Source of the DNA: CAXQRU01 sp964226685
GTDB taxonomy: Bacteria > Pseudomonadota > Gammaproteobacteria > Pseudomonadales > Cellvibrionaceae
Reading direction: 5' to 3'
Assembly: GCA_964226685.1 (NCBI GenBank)
Contig: CAXQRU010000055.1
Location: 1 to 16,272, forward strand
Length of the DNA stretch: 16,272 nucleotides
Shown: positions 14,181 through 16,272 of the stretch, in pieces
Numbering within the stretch: the first letter of the stretch is position 1
Layout: every line of letters begins with the position of its first letter
The notes under the pieces: generated by a model
Databases searched by the model: none
The model's input: only the letters and a program-made list of their open reading frames with translations
Told to the model about the DNA's origin: nothing
Translations under genes and position numbers: made by a program

Positions 14181-15096
14181 GTTTGAGGCCATTGCTCAGT
14201 ACTTTGCTCGTCTAACTCCAGGCGGCACTGGCGTAAACCTTGGGGTGGGTGATGACTGCGCCCTCCTGCAAGCTACTCCCGGCCACCAACTGGCGATATC
14301 CATTGATACTCTCGTTGCCGGTCGTCACTTTCCTGAAAGTGCCAAACCCTATGATATTGCCACCCGCGCATTTACCGTGAGCCTCAGTGATTTAGCGGCT
14401 ATGGGTGCCCAGCCGCGCTGGTTTACTCTAGCGCTCACTCTGCCCGAGATGAATACGCAATGGCTTAAAGCCTTTAGCCGAGGTTTAGCCGATATGGCTG
14501 ACCTTTATCAATGCGCCCTCGTTGGGGGTGATACCACCAAAGGCCCATTGACCATTACCCTACAAGTGCATGGGGAGTTGCCCAATGGTTTGGCGCTTAA
14601 GCGCAGTGGTGCCAAGGTGGGTGATGCCATTTACCTATCAGGCCCCGTGGGCGATGGTGCTTGCGCACTGGCCGCGATAATGGGCGATCTATCTTGCTCT
14701 CGGGAGCAAAACCATTATTTGCACCAACGCTTCTACGCTCCTGAGCCACAAATTGCACTCGGGCGCCAGATACTTACCCAGGCTCACAGCGCCATCGATA
14801 TCTCCGATGGCTTGTTAGCTGATCTCAATCATATTGCCAAAGCCAGCGGCGTTGGTATGCAACTCCAGCTCAATGAGCTGCCGCTATCGTCTACGCTAAA
14901 AGCGCTGGCGAGCCAAGAGCAAGCGCTGCAATGGGCACTCAGGGGTGGTGATGATTATCAACTCGCGTTTACCGGGCCTGGCAATTTGGGGGTGGGGTAT
15001 TGTATTGGTCGTGTGGTGGACGGCGCGGGAGTTGAGTGTTTTCGCGGTGACGAATGCGTTGAGCTTGGTTCGAGTTTGGGTTATCAGCATTTTTGA
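14167..15096 (+). CDS. thiL: Thiamine-monophosphate kinase ThiL
   Basis: A protein of 309 residues from ATG 14167, which begins PLNEFEAIAQYFARL like other ThiL proteins. An earlier in-frame ATG at 14119 would only add 16 residues read from within nusB, so I reject it. Motifs: GVGDDCALL (ATP/magnesium), STDTLV-like SIDTLVAGRHF, LSDLAAMGA, VGGDTTKGP, and AIDISDGLLADL. It phosphorylates thiamine monophosphate to the diphosphate. The 14-base overlap with nusB suggests coupling. It is the last gene of the operon; pgpA, often next, is missing. Confidence 0.95.
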   Translation: MPLNEFEAIAQYFARLTPGGTGVNLGVGDDCALLQATPGHQLAISIDTLVAGRHFPESAKPYDIATRAFTVSLSDLAAMGAQPRWFTLALTLPEMNTQWLKAFSRGLADMADLYQCALVGGDTTKGPLTITLQVHGELPNGLALKRSGAKVGDAIYLSGPVGDGACALAAIMGDLSCSREQNHYLHQRFYAPEPQIALGRQILTQAHSAIDISDGLLADLNHIAKASGVGMQLQLNELPLSSTLKALASQEQALQWALRGGDDYQLAFTGPGNLGVGYCIGRVVDGAGVECFRGDECVELGSSLGYQHF

Positions 15097-15137
15097 TGAG
15101 ATGGAGCTCGGATGCTGTCGCCTGATGAGTAATCTAT

Positions 15138-15182
15138 TTGTATAACATAAAAGCATGGTATAAAATGTTAAAAACATGTTTT
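15138..15182 (+). promoter_or_regulatory. Promoter and palindromic operator of the antitoxin gene
   Basis: TTGTAT (15138-15143) and TAAAAT (15161-15166) are spaced by 17 bases; TATAAA at 15159 is an alternative -10. TAACAT (15143-15148) and ATGTTA (15165-15170) form an inverted repeat over this promoter, and AAAACATGTTTT (15171-15182) is a 12-bp perfect palindrome just below it. Phd/YefM antitoxins usually repress their own promoter at such repeats. Confidence 0.5.
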
Positions 15183-15198
15183 CTTAAAGGTGTAAGTT

Positions 15199-15522
15199 AT
15201 GTTCTCAGCAAGCGATATCCACTCATTAACCGATTTTCAGAGAAATGCAAAAGATTATGTTCAGCGGCTTGCGAGTACCAAGCGTCCAGAAGTTTTAACG
15301 GTTAATGGAAAAGCGCAAGTTGTTATTCAAGATGCACGTGCATATGAAGAAATGGTCGAATTGCTTCATAGCATCAAACAAATATCGAGAGCGGCTACAG
15401 ATGCTGATGTAGGTCGGGTCAAACCTTTAGATCAAGCCTTTACTAATATTAGGCAAAGATTATTAGAAAAATATCCCAATGCAGACCTATTAGGTTGTTG
15501 TTACGGAGACAGCCGAAAATGA
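15199..15522 (+). CDS. Phd/YefM family antitoxin, C terminus extended
   Basis: A 107-residue protein. The N-terminal 60 residues are a Phd/YefM DNA-binding domain (DIHSLTDFQRNAKDYVQRL, then RPEVLTVNGKAQVVIQDARAYEEM). The C-terminal part would wrap the toxin and ends NIRQRLLEKYPNADL, which looks like a natural end at residue 97. The last ten residues (LGCCYGDSRK) are read from sequence that encodes the toxin in another frame. Removing one T at 15490-15491 would restore a stop right after that Leu97, so a one-base insertion probably extended the protein. The ribosome site is AAAGGTG. The cognate toxin is a pseudogene, so this antitoxin is probably an orphan. Confidence 0.88.
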   Translation: MFSASDIHSLTDFQRNAKDYVQRLASTKRPEVLTVNGKAQVVIQDARAYEEMVELLHSIKQISRAATDADVGRVKPLDQAFTNIRQRLLEKYPNADLLGCCYGDSRK

Positions 15523-15688
15523 AATCAATGAGTACTTAGGTTTCATTGCTGGAAATTCATTAGAAAACGCGATTCGTTGGTACCACAATATCTACGACAA
15601 TTTAACCACTTTGTCTTAGTTGGCATTAAGGTGTCCTATTGCCGATGAAAGCCCTTATTTTGAATTTGAGGTTCGTTGTTTGTTAAAT
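15494..15688 (+). pseudogene. Decayed ParE/RelE-type toxin
   Basis: Read from 15494, the frame gives VVVTETAENEINEYLGFIAGNSLENAIRWYHNIYDN-type sequence, typical of ParE toxins, directly behind the antitoxin. Three defects are visible. There is no ATG, GTG or TTG at the beginning, only GTT codons after an in-frame TAG. A TAG at 15617-15619 interrupts the frame, after which recognisable toxin sequence continues (RCPIADESPYFEFEVRCLL). The usual C-terminal strands with catalytic or gyrase-contacting residues are absent after about 15688. It cannot make a full toxin. Confidence 0.8.
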
Positions 15689-16272
15689 GCAGCAAGGGTT
15701 TTAAGGGGCAATCAAAACGATACAATTCTTTGCTAGCTAAGGCTTGGCTAACGGATTCGCCGAGATCAAAGGTAGGCGATACTCGTTCTTTGATGCTGGT
15801 ATAGTCTGAAGTTTCTGGTGTGTCAGCCATATTGGCTCGAACCGGGTTTAAGTCCACATAAACGATACACGTCAGTAGCGCTTCTTCTGATAATAAGGCC
15901 TGAGAGTGATACCGAGCTTCAAAGAAATGACCCTTGCAACCATCTTCTTTATTGGCTTGGCGGGCCATGGGTTCATTGAGTGCTTTCATAAACCAACTGA
16001 GGCTAGTGAGTCGTTGCCGGTAGCTGTTGAGGGTGTCCTCGACGGTATTGAGTTCTGCCTCAGACAGCGCTAGCCCAGCGTCGTATTGTTGAACCAATAA
16101 TGTGCCTTTATAAAGGCTTAGCCACCGTTGCATCACTTCCTTATCCGTCCAGCCATCCGCTTGTTCGGGCGCTAATTTCACGACGATATGATAATGGTTG
16201 GACATAATCGCATAAGAACAAATGTCGATGGCAAATAGAGAAGATAGCAAACGAATCCTGGCTTCCAACCAT
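15636..16272 (-). CDS. REP-associated tyrosine transposase (Y1/IS200-like), 5' end missing
   Basis: A partial gene: the frame is open to the window edge, and the TTG at 16268 is not a real start, since Trp precedes it in frame. The visible part has the HUH motif as NHYHIVV and the YVDLNPVRA motif near the end of the catalytic domain, with the WFMKALNEPMARQAN and GHFFEARYHSQALL segments found in long RAYT proteins of marine Gammaproteobacteria. The enzyme family cuts single-stranded DNA at REP hairpins. The last 15 or so codons are antisense to the toxin remnant, so the normal C terminus may be altered. I find no REP sequence next to it within the window. Confidence 0.85.
   Translation of the reverse strand, partial: WLEARIRLLSSLFAIDICSYAIMSNHYHIVVKLAPEQADGWTDKEVMQRWLSLYKGTLLVQQYDAGLALSEAELNTVEDTLNSYRQRLTSLSWFMKALNEPMARQANKEDGCKGHFFEARYHSQALLSEEALLTCIVYVDLNPVRANMADTPETSDYTSIKERVSPTFDLGESVSQALASKELYRFDCPLKPLLHLTNNEPQIQNKGFHRQ

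Noticed and set aside
1..16272. CRISPR array, tRNA or rRNA genes
   Set aside because: I found no regularly spaced direct repeats and no tRNA or rRNA signatures on either strand by reading.

Overview
The window is a bacterial contig, very probably from a marine gammaproteobacterium. The basis is the gene order nrdR-ribD-ribE-ribBA-ribH-nusB-thiL, a RibBA whose second domain looks degenerate, a DUF2059 lipoprotein and a REP-associated tyrosine transposase. A more exact placement, for example Cellvibrionales, would be a guess. The first 47 bases are not genomic: they match an Illumina P7 index adapter, so the true contig begins near base 48. The right edge cuts through a transposase gene.

Left part (48-1271): a small membrane protein with a split zinc ribbon and a DEDDh 3'-5' exonuclease lie on the plus strand. 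The exonuclease overlaps the stop of a small unknown minus-strand ORF end to end.

Secreted-protein block (1035-9727, all minus strand): two large subtilisin-like (S8) lipoproteases lie in tandem. One has four Cys-containing tandem repeats at its C terminus and the other has three Ig-like repeats. Each has a nine-base C tract just after its lipoprotein signal, which suggests phase variation. Upstream of the first-transcribed protease is a perfect CRP-type half-site pair, followed by a hairpin-dense stretch with no convincing gene. Next come a thioredoxin-fold (CHHC) lipoprotein, a DUF2059 lipoprotein, and an unusual response regulator whose receiver domain is joined through a coiled coil and one membrane span to a periplasmic domain.

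Divergent spacer (9728-9914): it holds a 24-bp perfect palindrome between the response regulator and nrdR.

Housekeeping operon (9915-15096, plus strand): seven genes with overlaps or gaps of at most 14 bases. They cover ribonucleotide reductase repression (nrdR), riboflavin biosynthesis (ribD, ribE, ribBA, ribH), transcription antitermination (nusB) and thiamine phosphate kinase (thiL). pgpA, often next in this group, is absent.

Right end (15097-16272): a Phd/YefM antitoxin with its own palindromic promoter is followed by a decayed ParE-like toxin (no start codon, an internal amber stop, lost C terminus). Running into the toxin remnant from the other strand is the 3' end of a REP-associated tyrosine transposase, truncated by the window edge.
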